In this document: positions 25,211-36,400 of the stretch, in pieces
Layout of the letters: the number at the start of each line of letters is the position of its first letter
How positions within the stretch are numbered: position 1 is the first letter of the stretch
Source of the DNA: Quillaja saponaria
Taxonomy: Eukaryota > Streptophyta > Magnoliopsida > Fabales > Quillajaceae
Assembly (NCBI GenBank): GCA_029379385.1
Contig: CM055612.1
Location: forward strand, 11,098,001-11,162,000
DNA: 64,000 nucleotides
Direction of reading: 5' to 3'
Made by a program: the position numbers and the translations under genes
The notes under the pieces: generated by a model
Database searches by the model: none
What the model saw: the letters and a program-made list of their open reading frames with translations, nothing else
Told to the model about the DNA's origin: nothing

Positions 25211-25844
25211 TGCACCCCGAAATGGATTACTATATAAAAATCATGGGCACACTCTAGTTCGAGGACATGGTCGTAGCCATACATTAGTTCAGAAACATGA
25301 TTCTACTCTAGTTCAAGGACATGATTGTGGTCATACATTAGTTCAGAAACATGATTATACTCTAGTTCAAGGTTATAACGATTCTGATTGGGTAGGCCCT
25401 CTATTTGATAGAAGATCTACTACAAGATACTTTATATTTCTGGATGGAAATTTTGTTTCATGGAAAAACAAAAAGTAGACTCTTGTTGCAAGATCCAGTG
25501 CTAAATCTAAATACAGGGCCATGACTCATACTACTGTTGAGTTAGTTTGACTGAAAAATCTATTAGACGAACTTGGATTTCAGCATTCATAGCCTATAGA
25601 GTTAGTATGTGATAATCAAGATGCATTACATATTGCATCAAATCAAGTATTTCATGAACAAACAAAACATATAGAGGTTGATTGTCATTTCGTTCGTAAG
25701 AAGTTTATGGATAATATAATTAAGACCACATATGCAAAATCTGAAGATCAGTTAGCAGATTTATTCACAAAATCTTTGGTAAGAAACTGGCTGCGATATC
25801 TATACAACAAGTTTGAAAAATATAATCTCTATACTCTAGCTTGA
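25211..25844 (+). pseudogene. Copia A RNase H domain, degenerate
   Basis: This continues directly from the frame at 16444 once copia B and one AAAAC copy are removed. The RNase H core is recognisable: DSDWVG near 25390, RRSTTRYFIFLDG, SSAKSKYRAM near 25500, and [14 protein letters not shown] near 25600, with H and D partners downstream ([15 protein letters not shown]). Internal stops occur (for example near 25475 and 25550). The terminal stop at 25842-25844 lies just before the polypurine tract and 3' LTR. An in-frame tandem repeat enlarges the linker before it. Confidence 0.85.
25252..25372 (+). repeat. 54-bp in-frame tandem repeat in copia A RNase H linker
   Basis: Two full copies (25252-25305 and 25306-25359) plus 13 bp of a third, beginning CTCTAGTTC. 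Each 18-codon unit consists of two related halves, TLVxGHxxGH-like and TLVQKHDx. Copia elements normally have only a short linker here, so this is a local expansion. Confidence 0.85.
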
Positions 25845-25851
25845 GAGAGAA

Positions 25852-26059
25852 TGTTAGAGTGTAAATATAAATAGCTTAGTAAGTCAGTCAAATAGCTTAA
25901 TTAATGGATCAATTTTCTTATTTATAATTTCCTTATATAAATATAGTTGACTTACTTGTACTTTATACTCCACACAATCTCGTAGTATAAATATATTATT
26001 TTGGTATAAGAAATCCCTATTCAATTCATCAAAATATTTTGAATATCTCCGATCTTGCA
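25852..26059 (+). repeat. Copia A 3' LTR
   Basis: A 208-bp LTR starting TGTTAGAGTG after the purine tract GAGAGAGAA and ending CTTGCA. It differs from the 5' LTR by substitutions and short insertions, for example an extra stretch after TTATTTATAA. TATCA follows at 26060-26064. Confidence 0.88.
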
Positions 26060-26440
26060 TATCATCCAGATCTATGAGAAAATGAAAATTCCAAGAGAGC
26101 GAATTACTAACTAAGACATAAGATTGTAGGGATAGGCTATGATGTAAGCTAGAAAGACAGTAGATTTAAGGATATAATAAAGAAAAAGGACCGTCCCCTA
26201 GCCAAGAATTCACACAGAAACGAATAAAACTACCATGACCAAGGATCAAGGATCTCAAGCTTGAATCTTGAATCCCAATCGTATACAGGGTCACATAGAA
26301 AAGAAGGCTACGAAATAATGAGACTTTTTCGTCTTCTACATGGAGAAATGAAAGTGAAAGTCATTGGGCAAGTCTGGTTCAGAAGGAAGGGGGACCTTCG
26401 TCAATAGTTCATATCCGATGTCGTTTTATTCCCAACTGCG
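26060..26440 (-). pseudogene. LINE remnant, 5' part of the copy at 1085-1712
   Basis: Read on the minus strand, about 26060-26240 encodes SFIRFCVNSWLGDGPFSLLYP. After a frameshift it gives SLSWNFHFLIDLDD, the two conserved blocks that precede the zf-RVT domain in plant L1-type LINEs (IRFWxDxWLGDxPL and SWNFxFRRxL). The protein order then continues on the far side of copia A at 1711. The match fades above 26240, and the upper limit near 26440 is a guess. This places LINE sequence within about 300-500 bp of the PUB62-like start codon. Confidence 0.72.
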
Positions 26441-26724
26441 ATCCTGTAAAACGACAGTGTTTCCTCCAATTTAATTATAAAATTTAAAATCCCTGGTTAA
26501 ACGGTAAAATCCATAGAATATGAAAAGTACTTTCTTCTACACTATCTATACACGCTGTCACAGACGAACAGGAATGGGAGCACGCAACCATTTCCATTTT
26601 CAACTCAGCAATCGCTCTAAACCCAAATTTACTCTCTGAAAATTGAAACCCTAGCTAAAGTGCCCCAAATTATCATGCCCAGTTTTTCAATTTAGGATTT
26701 TTCCAGAAAAAAAATTTCTCTCTT
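26441..26724 (+). promoter_or_regulatory. Presumed promoter and 5' UTR of the PUB62-like gene
   Basis: Short non-coding stretch between the LINE remnant and the start codon. I see no motif I would defend as a specific control element. The sequence becomes richer in C and T toward the ATG, as plant 5' UTRs often do. Confidence 0.35.
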
Positions 26725-29700
26725 ATGTCTTCGGAAGAAGTTGGTCTACTTCCGTCTCCGAGGATCGAAAACAATCTCAACTCGCGTTTGGTGTTCCAAG
26801 TGGACAGCTTGCGATTCAATTGTGGTGTGCCCCAGAGCCGGATTGGAGACCCGGGACCGAAAACCCGGGAACTCAGTAGTTTCATCGACGACAAGATGTT
26901 CTCTGTGGAGCGTGACCGGTTTTTTTCGTCTCACCAGAGTGCAGAGTTCCGAAGGAATTTATATGGGGGTTGCTCGGACCGGGGGGACCCACCAGAGACC
27001 CGGAATTGGAATGGGAATGGGAGCACAACTACTCCTAGTGGTGATGATACAGAGGGTGATGATGACGACGACGACGAAGAAGAAGATGACGAAGATGATG
27101 AGGTTGAAGGTGATGGTGAAATTGAAGGATTAGTTGGTGCTCATGATTGCAACAAGGGTAATTCCAATACCGTTAATGACATTAACAATAACGGTAATGA
27201 TAGTAACCTAAATAGTGGTGCGGACAAATTATCAAATGGGAAAGCTAAGCTTCATTCTTCTTTTGGTATGACAATGAAATTTTGCATCTATGGCTTCAAA
27301 TTTAGACTATTTTTTTGTCTTAAATGGATATTTACATGATTTTGCTGGTATTTTGATAGTAGGATCAGGCAGGGGTGACATGGGTCAGTTGGTGAACAAT
27401 AATACCAGGAAAAGTACGAATGAACATCATCAGGAGGAGAGACTTGATAATTACCAGAATGCTGTCACCATTGCTGAAACTGACAGTGACGTTTATTATT
27501 CACGATATCTACAAGGTACAGAGGGTTCAGCTTCTCTGCAAAAGGATATAGTTGTGGAGAATGGTTGTGGCTTTGGGGGAAGAAAAGATGTTTATTCGAG
27601 TGATTCGGGGGAGTCTTTGAGGGCGATTCTTTCAGATCCTCTAACGTAAGTCTTTTTGTTCTTGTGCTAGTTCTGTAGGCGTTATTACTTGTCAATGTCT
27701 CTGTGTCTGGAGCTAGTGTAATAAATAATACTTTCTCAGTCATATGACAATAAGACTTCCAGGATATTGAAGAGAAATATCATTCAGTGTATTCCATGGG
27801 GTCTCATTTAGTTTTTTTGTATTTGTCCTTTGTGTGAGAATGGGGTATAGAGCATGTGTTTGATCTATCATTATCTTTTTGTTATATTCTCTCCAACATT
27901 CATGCATGTAATCGTACTTGTTACACTAGATTTATGTTACTTTCTAAATACCCAGGGGATCTTTGATGGATGATGCAATGATATTGCCTTGTGGACATTC
28001 CTTTGGTGGTGGTGGAATACAGCATGTTATTAGAATGGTAGGTTTTAATCTATCAAATGTCATACTTCTAAAACTTGTCTTTTCTATAACTAGCCATATG
28101 AGAACGTTTTCAAAATTATGGAGCTGCCAAAGTTTCATCATGCTTGACTCGTGATGATGTTACTAATAGATGTGGAGAGCATTTTCAAAAAATTACTGTT
28201 CTAACCTATCAAATTTTCATCTTTCTAAAGTTTGTGCATTTTATATGTTTTAATACATTTAGGCAGATATCTTGTATCAACTATATGTATAAAAACTTAT
28301 AATGACTATGTTAACAATTATTGGAAATAGCACCCTGCCATTGACTATAATTGTTAAAGCTTTTGGAATGAAATTTTTGCTCCTTCCATGATTGTGAACC
28401 CCCAAACATTGGGGAATAAAATTATCCAAATGCAAATGACGTTCTGTGGCCTATACATTGCACTTGAGATTAGGTTAAGTTTATGATGAAGGAGAGGCAG
28501 GAAGAAAGAAAGAGATAACTAAAATTTAGTAACACATCTCGGAAGAAGGTAAAGAGAGATGCTTCTTAATCCGAATCAGAAGAATGCAATTCAAGTCTGC
28601 CTTCTCACACATTTTTCTGTACTATTTATAGACCCTAGACACATTAATAACATCATATAAATCAAAAGGACACAGCTTACAACAAGAACCGAGTGCATGT
28701 GAGTGGACCAACAACATCAAGAAAGCTTAGCCAAGATGTAGATACATTAATAACATCATAAAAAGTCAAAAGGACACAACTTACAAAAAGAACCATATGC
28801 ATGAACCAACAACACCAAGAAATCTTGACCAAGATGTCACTTGGGGGGTGGGTCATTGGTTGCAAGTTTCCTTTGTTGCTTCATGTATGCTCGAATCTTT
28901 TACATGGAGTTTTAACATTTACTTTCTGACTTATTTTACAAACCAATTCCAAGATATGGTTTTCTTTGTATGAAATATTAGGAAGATAAACTTTTGTGAT
29001 TATCCTACATTCCTCTATAAATTGAATATATAGGAAATTAGAGAATTAAGGTTAAAGTAGTCAATTGGGATTGACATCAGTGGACCTTACAAGTTACAAG
29101 AAGCACTTATCTCCCAGCTGTTAAGTTTTATATGGACCTTACAAGTTACTAGAAGCACTTATCTCCCAGCTGTTAAGTTTTACCAGTTGTAGACAACAAT
29201 AGCGTAGCGTTGATTTTGATAATTTTTCAAACCAGGGTTTACTTATTAATTTTGTACTTTTAAGATGCATGTTGCCGAAGACCAGGCACTTTAGAGATGT
29301 GAAATGCTAACACAAAACACATTCAAAATAACAGATTGCACAATCTTCTATTTTTGCAAATTAGACTCTTCATAGCTTTTTGACTGTGGATTTTATTTAA
29401 TTTGTGGAAATTGTATTTTGTTTTGAGCCTATAATTTCTTTCATCAGCAGTCTAGTAAATTAAGGGTTATGAAGGTTGTTGAATAGTTTTAATTTAAGAT
29501 GCTTTGTGATGCATTTTCAGAAAGCTTGCTGCACTTGTTCTCAGTCCATATCAGAGGATTCAATCTCTCCAAATCTATGTAAGTGAAAGTCTAATCCCAG
29601 AAAAATTTTAAATTGAAATTCGCTTCTTAGAAGAAATAAGCTCTAGTTTCCTCTTAATGCTATGTGTGCATCAACTTTAATTTTTACCCTCAGTCTAAGC

Positions 29701-31793
29701 ATTTCTTGCATGTAGGTGCTCATGTATGTACATTTGATTTTATTTCAAGAGCACCCTTGTTCCTGGTTCCAGTGTTGCCATGATGAACACATCAGCTGAT
29801 CTTATCTTAACTAATGTACTTGTCCTCCTTTTACTATAAATATTAGTGGAAAGCTTGTTTTGAAGATGTCATGGAATGGCTAATGCTGCGAAAGGCTACT
29901 GAGGAATTTCAGTTTTCTTATTTGAGAAAAAACATAATTTGAATTCACCTTGATGCTAATGATGTTAGATAAATTTCAAGACTGAAGGGAACTAAAACAA
30001 ATTTGATATTGTGTAACACAATTAATGTGAATTCACTCTGGATTCTGGAAATGAAGTGAAATTCCAAAATGATGTGAACAATTCCTGAAGAATTTTCAGT
30101 TATAACTCAGGATGTAGTATATGACATCCAAGTTGAGTAATATTATTATGTTGCACCTAATAAGGTTTTTTCTTTTGGGAAGAGGGTAGGGGTTTTGTTG
30201 GCCGTATTTTCCATACTGAATAGCAATATTATGTTGTGCTGATTCTTCCCTTTTCTTTTTTGGTGTTCATGTTCAGCACTTCGAGCTGCTGTGCAGGCAT
30301 TCCGTCGTGAAGAAGAGTCACAGTTTTACCGCTCATCCAAAAGAAGAAGAGAAAAGTTTGACCAGGTGTGTCATTTTCATATCTCAAACTTGACATCCAA
30401 GATTCCAGAAACAGAGAGATTGAAGATGAGAGTTAGCATCATATATAGCATCTTATTGTAGCACTTTATTACGTGGTCTCTTTCTTCTGTCTTGTTTAAA
30501 TAAGATGAAGTGGGTAATTCCATTGAAATGTCATCTTTTGTGGAGTTATGTCACTACATATAACATGCAATCATGTACCTCCTCATCATGTTACAATTTT
30601 TCTTGATTGACATGCTTTTACTACTTCTCTTTCCTAGTTCTTCAGGAGTCTGACTTGAGAGTGGATAGTTACACCACCTAGTATAGCCTTCATAGTGGCC
30701 ATTGATATTTCTTGTTATCTTTATAATATAAGTATTGTATTTTGTAGGAGAGGAGTAGTTATGGTGATTCAACTCTCATGGAACCTCCAAGGGGTAGAGG
30801 TGTTCAATTTCCTTTTGCTGTGACAGATCGGGTTATCATAAAGGTATGTATAAAAAGCTTGCATAGCTTGTGTGTAAATTACTATTTGATTGTCGAAATC
30901 AAATTATTAGAGTGAAAATATGGATCAGGGGAACAAGAGAACACCCCAGCGCTTTGTTGGACGTGAAGCTATTGTAACAACACAATGCTTGAATGGGTGG
31001 TTAGTCACTCTTCTTTTCTCCAGTAATTGAGTTGAAACTTTGTTGGTATGAGAATTATCTAGTTCTTAACGTAATAAACATTGAAATGTTCATTGACTCA
31101 TAAATGGTTCAGTCTGTTTTGGCGGTGGACTGAGATCTCGTTGATACTACAATTATGTAGTTTTAGTTAATATAAAAATTTGATAATCTAACTTGCGAAA
31201 GGAGAATGGTTTAATGAAATTATCAATTATGACCGCATTATTGAGATTTAAGATTTTGACAAACATCCACAATCCTAAGCAAATTTCACATGGAGGAACC
31301 TTGAACAACCATCATGTAAGAAACTTAAATATTAAGTTGATGCATCTCCGACGCTCTTAGGAGCCGATAGGTGCAGAAGATCGGTGGTGAAGATGGAATT
31401 TGATTATGACCAATACTCTGTTTGGTAATATTTGCATTTCATTCTACTAAATGTGTTAACTTTGGAATGATATTTAAACATTCCATTGCCAAATCACAGA
31501 CTATTCTGCAGGATATGCAAATTTTGTTGGTATGTTTTATTCAAATTAAAAGGAAACTAAGCATGAGAAATAGAAACATGGAATGATTGATAGAGAAAGA
31601 ACCAGTTTGACTTTGTTTCCCTTGTACAGTAGATGGATTCACAGTAGCATTGTATACCTGAAGCTATTGATTTGAGATACCAAGTCAAACTTGTGTATAT
31701 GCTGATTGTAGATTTGTCTTCAGGTATGTGGTGAAGACATTGGACAATGCAGAGAGTGTAAAGTTGCAGTATCGCTCACTTGCTAAGGTGTGA
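26725..31793 (+). CDS. PUB62: U-box domain-containing protein 62-like (probable E3 ubiquitin ligase)
   Basis: Eight coding exons join in frame to 429 codons: 26725-27265, 27363-27645, 27956-28037, 29521-29578, 30277-30365, 30748-30843, 30929-30999, 31724-31793. All introns are GT-AG. The N-terminus (GLLPSPRIENN, LVFQVDSLRFNCGVP, RELSSFIDDKMFSVERDRFF) matches plant PUB62-type proteins. A run of about 23 Asp/Glu residues lies near residues 110-132. The U-box (about 270-340) spans exons 2-5, with SLMDDAMILPCGHSF and the KACCTCSQS stretch. A conserved C-terminal block follows (FPFAVTDRVIIK, RTPQRFVGREAIVTTQCLNG, YVVKTLDNAESVKLQYRSL). U-box proteins of this kind bind E2 enzymes and ubiquitinate targets; the substrates of this one are unknown. 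The reading ends at SLAKV, a little before the end I recall for related proteins. Exon 2 could also start at 27369, six bases later. Confidence 0.93.
28639..28838. repeat. Tandem duplication of about 100 bp in intron 3 of the PUB62-like gene
   Basis: Two diverged copies, about 28639-28741 and 28743-28838, each starting ACATTAATAACATCATA and ending near CCAAGATGT. They differ by several substitutions and a short deletion. The surrounding intron (28038-29520) shows nothing else recognisable except the duplication at 29081. Confidence 0.7.
29081..29182. repeat. 52-bp tandem duplication in intron 3
   Basis: Copies at 29081-29132 and 29133-29182, each beginning TGGACCTTACAAGTTAC and ending TTAAGTTTTA. 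They are nearly identical, so the duplication is recent. Confidence 0.85.
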
Positions 31794-32464
31794 CACAGCC
31801 TGCATCCAGGCCTGCATACTCAAATGGTGAATTTGGGTTGTCGTCCTTGGGGTATCTGATGCCACGTGTTTCGAATTTATATATATCTAACATCGAAAAC
31901 TTGTTGTTTGTAATCCCACTGTTGTATTACTTGCGTGAATGATGGAACTTGTAAATCATAGAAAGCCTTATCATAGAATATCTGAGTCTAGTCAGATTGG
32001 AAATAGGTTTGGCATTTCATCATTTTGCTTTAGATATATGTAGGAGCAGCTTTGCAATGTAATAAAATTCCCGTGTAAATCTCAATTCCTATGGCACAAT
32101 TTTGGATAATATTATCACTTAGTACTACTTTTGGTTGGCTCGATATATGTCCAATTTGATCCATGTAACAAAACAATCAAGGATTCATATTTGTATAGGA
32201 TGGTAGTAGTAGAAATATCTGCAAGTTTTCCACCTAAGAAAGAAAGAAAAGAAATGTCAGCAATTTGAACAGACTGATGATTATTTAGCTACTATGTTTA
32301 CAAAAAAGCAACAGCTGCAAAACTGTTATTAAATACACCTGCAGATATTTAAAAAGAGTTACCTATATCAAAAGTAATTATTTGACTGTTGATGGACCAT
32401 GCTAGGAGCTAGGACTGACAGGCAGAAAAAAAGAGATGTAATAGCGCCAGCCAAATGAAATGTA
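31794..32464. other. 3' UTR and flank of the PUB62-like gene
   Basis: Apart from the candidate polyadenylation signal I see no gene or repeat here. A plus-one frame stays open for about 40 codons after the stop (beginning with a QPASRPAYSNG-like stretch at about 31797). That may be chance or a lost C-terminus. Confidence 0.4.
32061..32066 (+). terminator. Candidate polyadenylation signal of the PUB62-like gene
   Basis: AATAAA about 270 bases after the stop codon. It is a plausible near-upstream element. Plant signals are loose, so this is only a candidate. Confidence 0.35.
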
Positions 32465-33454
32465 TACTACAAGAAAAACATCAATTAGCTACCACCGAAA
32501 TCAATTACTACGTCAATAGCAGAGGGGTTTAGCTACCGATTTTGGATCAATTCAGCTGGTGGATAAAATCGAAGTTGCTAAAGTGATCACTGGATTTTTC
32601 AGCCTCTAATTTTTACTGAATTTTCTGTCACAAAAGTGATAGCTAAAATGGTATTTAATCAAATGAATTTTTTATTTTTTTTTTCAATTACAAAATCAGT
32701 AACTAATTTTGATTTATTTGAAGTTTGCAATAGCAAATTCAGTAAGTAAAGTTATACATTATCTTGTATTCTCAATTACAAATTCTTGTTTCCTTTATTA
32801 TATAAAATTTTAAAAGAAAATCAGAAATTACAAAATCATTTCAAACTCACAAAACCATCAACATTGAATTTTATCTAGGAATCTATACATTCTTAATTCT
32901 TCATAAATTTAATTAGTTCTTATCAAAAGTTTCAAATTCAAAATCAACTACAATATTAATATCTAAAATTTTAACATAATATATTGTCATTTTTATTCTG
33001 AGATTGTACTTCATCTTCAGAGTGTTAATCTTAAAAATAAAAAAGATAAATAAATTAAACAAATGATAAATAATAACATTTAAACTATGGCAATCTATCA
33101 CAAAAGACAGGAATTTCCGAACTTTCAATGTACCAATCCATAATACTAATTAAGAAGTTGGAGACTAAAATTAAACAAGTTGAAGAGAGAATGCTTTTGT
33201 AAAAGAGAGTCAATTCCACAAGTTGGCAACTGCTCTACTACTGACGATTTTCTCAAAAGCAAGTGTCACATGTAGAGATAACAATAACAAAAAAAAAAAT
33301 TAATAATAACTTGGACTTGAAACCAATTGTTATGTTTTTCATGTTTATACAAAAGCATACAATCAAAAACTCAATTTCACAAAGCACAACCCAATATTTA
33401 AAATAAAACTGAAATCTAGAGGTCAAAGAAGAGGAAGTAATAACAAAGAAGAAG

Positions 33455-36400
33455 TAGGGGTGATTTCGGTTTCGATTGGTTGATTTTTGGGCTAAATAGT
33501 AACCGAAACCGAAGAGTCAATTATGGGCAAAATGTGAAATTTATTTTTTTAGTGGTTTTGGGCCAAGGCCAGAAACTGAAACCGAACCAACTGTAGTGTA
33601 TTGGGTGGTTTTTATTTTTGTTGGTTTCTTATGGGCCATTCGGCCCAAGGTTTTTTTTAGCTCACTTCTGGCCTAAAATGATAGCCCAAAAAAGTTTTGT
33701 TAATTGTTTATTGAAAAATGTCATATATATACACCCTTTTGGGCTAAAAAATAAGCCCAAAATTTATTTATTTTTTCATAGTCATAAACCTGTTAACTTT
33801 AAATTAAACAAAAAAGACTGCAACATCAATAATTTGATTTAAGATTTTCAACATGAACCTATAACGTTTTAACAATCCAACAAAACTAATTAGCCACATT
33901 ATAATGGATCCAATAATCTAATAAACAAGAAAAAGGACTAAGAAATAAGAATCCAACAATCCAGCCAAGAAAAAGCCAAAAATGACAAAAATCCAACAAT
34001 AGAGTTCGAGTTTGATGCATAAACATTTGTAAGCCTTCTCTTTTCGTGCAATCTTGTGGTGCCTTCAATACTAGTAATAAACAAGGCAAGAAAAAGTGCA
34101 ATAATAAATACTTACGTTGTAGAATAAATATAAATTAACGGAATATCACTTTGAGCAACAGAGGTTAAATTACTAAACTAGAGTGTATGAATACAACACA
34201 ATTAGCAATCATTCAACTAAACAGCAAAGCAAAAAAGTACTTGAAGTTGTTTTTCCAAACAAGAATAGAAATCAAGGATCTTCAAAACACTCCGTATTGT
34301 TGGATTGGGGCAATAGATATAAAACATCTATATCATGTTCATTGTCCACAACACCTTGATATTGGTAAAAGGAAAAGTAATAAAACATTAACATGTTTTA
34401 ATAGTACTTTTCATTCCTTTTCGCTCAATGGATAATGAAAAGTTAAAAATCAAATAATGTAAGAAACCTGCAGTTGTATCGCAATGTCCAAAACTTCTTC
34501 AAGTGATCATATTTAAAGCAGAAGCAACAAGAGAAAGAATGAAAAACAAAAGAAAATAGAAGGAAGAATGAAGATAGTTGGCATGGACCATTAATACTAC
34601 TTTACGTATTCTAGATTTCAATAGCCAATATCTATTGAGAGCTTCATTACCACAATGTCAATGAAAATACATCTCAAAAGGAAGAATGAAGATAAAAATC
34701 CTAAAACAATAAACAAAGTGAAAAACTAATTAAAAAGCTTAAAATAATAAAAAAAACTCACATCTACTCATCATCAAGTATCATAGGAAACTTAAGCTTG
34801 TAGGTGGAAGTTGAAGACTCTATTAGAAGGAAAAAAGCAAATTCAACAAATCAATTACACCATTAAGTATTCAAACTAAAAGAAAATTAAACTACAAATT
34901 TAAGTACCTGTAATCTCCTTTGATTGTATGAGTTTTTTTAAAAAATTTCTTTACTTTCAATGGTAAGAGTGGTTGGCCCTAGCCAATTATGCAAGCATAT
35001 AAGTCCTTCGGCAGTATCCCAATGCAATGAATTCCGAAAATCATTTAGAACACAACCCCTAGTGCTAAAGACAAATTCAGAAGCTACAATGGAAACTGGG
35101 ATTGCTAATACATCTCGGGCAACCATTGATAAAACTTTAAATTTGCTTGCATTAGCCTTCTACCATAGAAGAATATTAAAACCATCCTTCTCAAGGATAA
35201 CATCCTCATCCAAGTATAGCTCCATCTTTAATTTAACTATTGAATCAGTTTTATACCTCTTGTTAGCTTGGCTCCTCCATACACCTACCACATTTCTAAA
35301 GAAGATCCTCACTTTCATCAACTGCAATATTAGACTCACCATGTCCACCAAGTTTAGACTCATCATTTAGAGGAACCCGAACCTCAGCTCTATAAGCATC
35401 ATACAATCTCATCAACTACTCCTTAACTTTATACTCCATGTCCATTGCAATATCAAATGGATTAGCAGTGTCAAAGATATATGTTAGATATCCAAGCTTA
35501 GTGAGGATCAAAGACAACCGAAATGAACATCAATGAATTAATTTTTTCAATATTACCCAAATACTTATCAAATTTCAGCTTCATGATCTTCGCCATCTTT
35601 TGCAAGACATTATCATTTTTCACCTAACACAACTTAATTAATAGCATTTTCACTTACCCAATTTTATTGTAAGATACATTTGATGTTACATGCAAGGTTC
35701 CTGAAAAACTCAAAGTAATATCATGGAATACTTTAAGAAATCTCACAAAAGTTAAGGCATTATCCCAATCCTTAGAATTAGGCAGTCATTGCCTTACCTT
35801 TTGATTTTTTCCCCTCTTCTTCTTCCTCATTTTTATCTTCACCTTCTTCTTCATTTTCACCTTCACTTTCATTTCTTCTTGGCTTAAACCGTTTCCTATA
35901 TCCTCCATCTTCCTCTTTCATTGCATCAAAAGCTTTACAGAATTTAACAGCACAATCACACATCAAATAAGTGGAATTCCATCTAGTTAGAACATCAAGA
36001 CACACAGACCCTTTACTTTGAACTTTCTCACTTCCCACAAATTTGGCAAATCTTGCATTTGTAGAAGGAGAAGAGCTAACATAATTTACAACATTTCGAA
36101 TTGCAGCAATTGAAGATTGCAATTCCTTGATTTTAGTTCCAGATATGAGCACAACATCTCATATGCATGAACTATCCCTCTATTATTGCTCCCCCCATCT
36201 ACTTATTTTTCTTTTAAAGTATCGTAAAGCTATTGTATTGGCATTAGCATTGTCCACTGTAATAGTAAACACCCTCTTAATCCCCTATGCTAAAGAACAA
36301 TTCTCAATAGCCTTTCCTATCTCCTCACCTGTGTGACCACCAATATTATAAAAATTGAAGATTCTTTTATGTAAAATCCATTCATCATCAATAAAATGCG

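Larger units (their letters stand above)
1713..26059 (+). mobile_element. Copia A: Ty1/copia LTR retrotransposon carrying two nested elements
   Basis: It is bounded by two similar LTRs of about 0.2 kb, both beginning TGTTAGAGTG, with a perfect initiator-Met tRNA binding site after the first and a purine tract (GAGAGAGAA) before the second. The inner order is gag, protease, integrase, reverse transcriptase, RNase H, which is Ty1/copia order. Without its guests the element would be about 5 kb. It is interrupted by a LARD-type element in the protease to pre-integrase stretch and by copia B before RNase H. The pentamer TATCA lies just after the 3' LTR and two bases before the 5' LTR, probably the target duplication. 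Frames are broken throughout. It sits inside a minus-strand LINE. Confidence 0.9.

Noticed and set aside
26741..27133. A 130-codon frame overlapping PUB62-like exon 1
   Set aside because: Shadow frame of the true exon. Its Met/Lys-rich end is the GAT/GAC/GAA acidic run read out of frame.
32913..33128. Minus-strand 71-codon frame in the CACTA-like element
   Set aside because: Low-complexity Phe/Ile/Asn-rich translation typical of AT-rich non-coding DNA.
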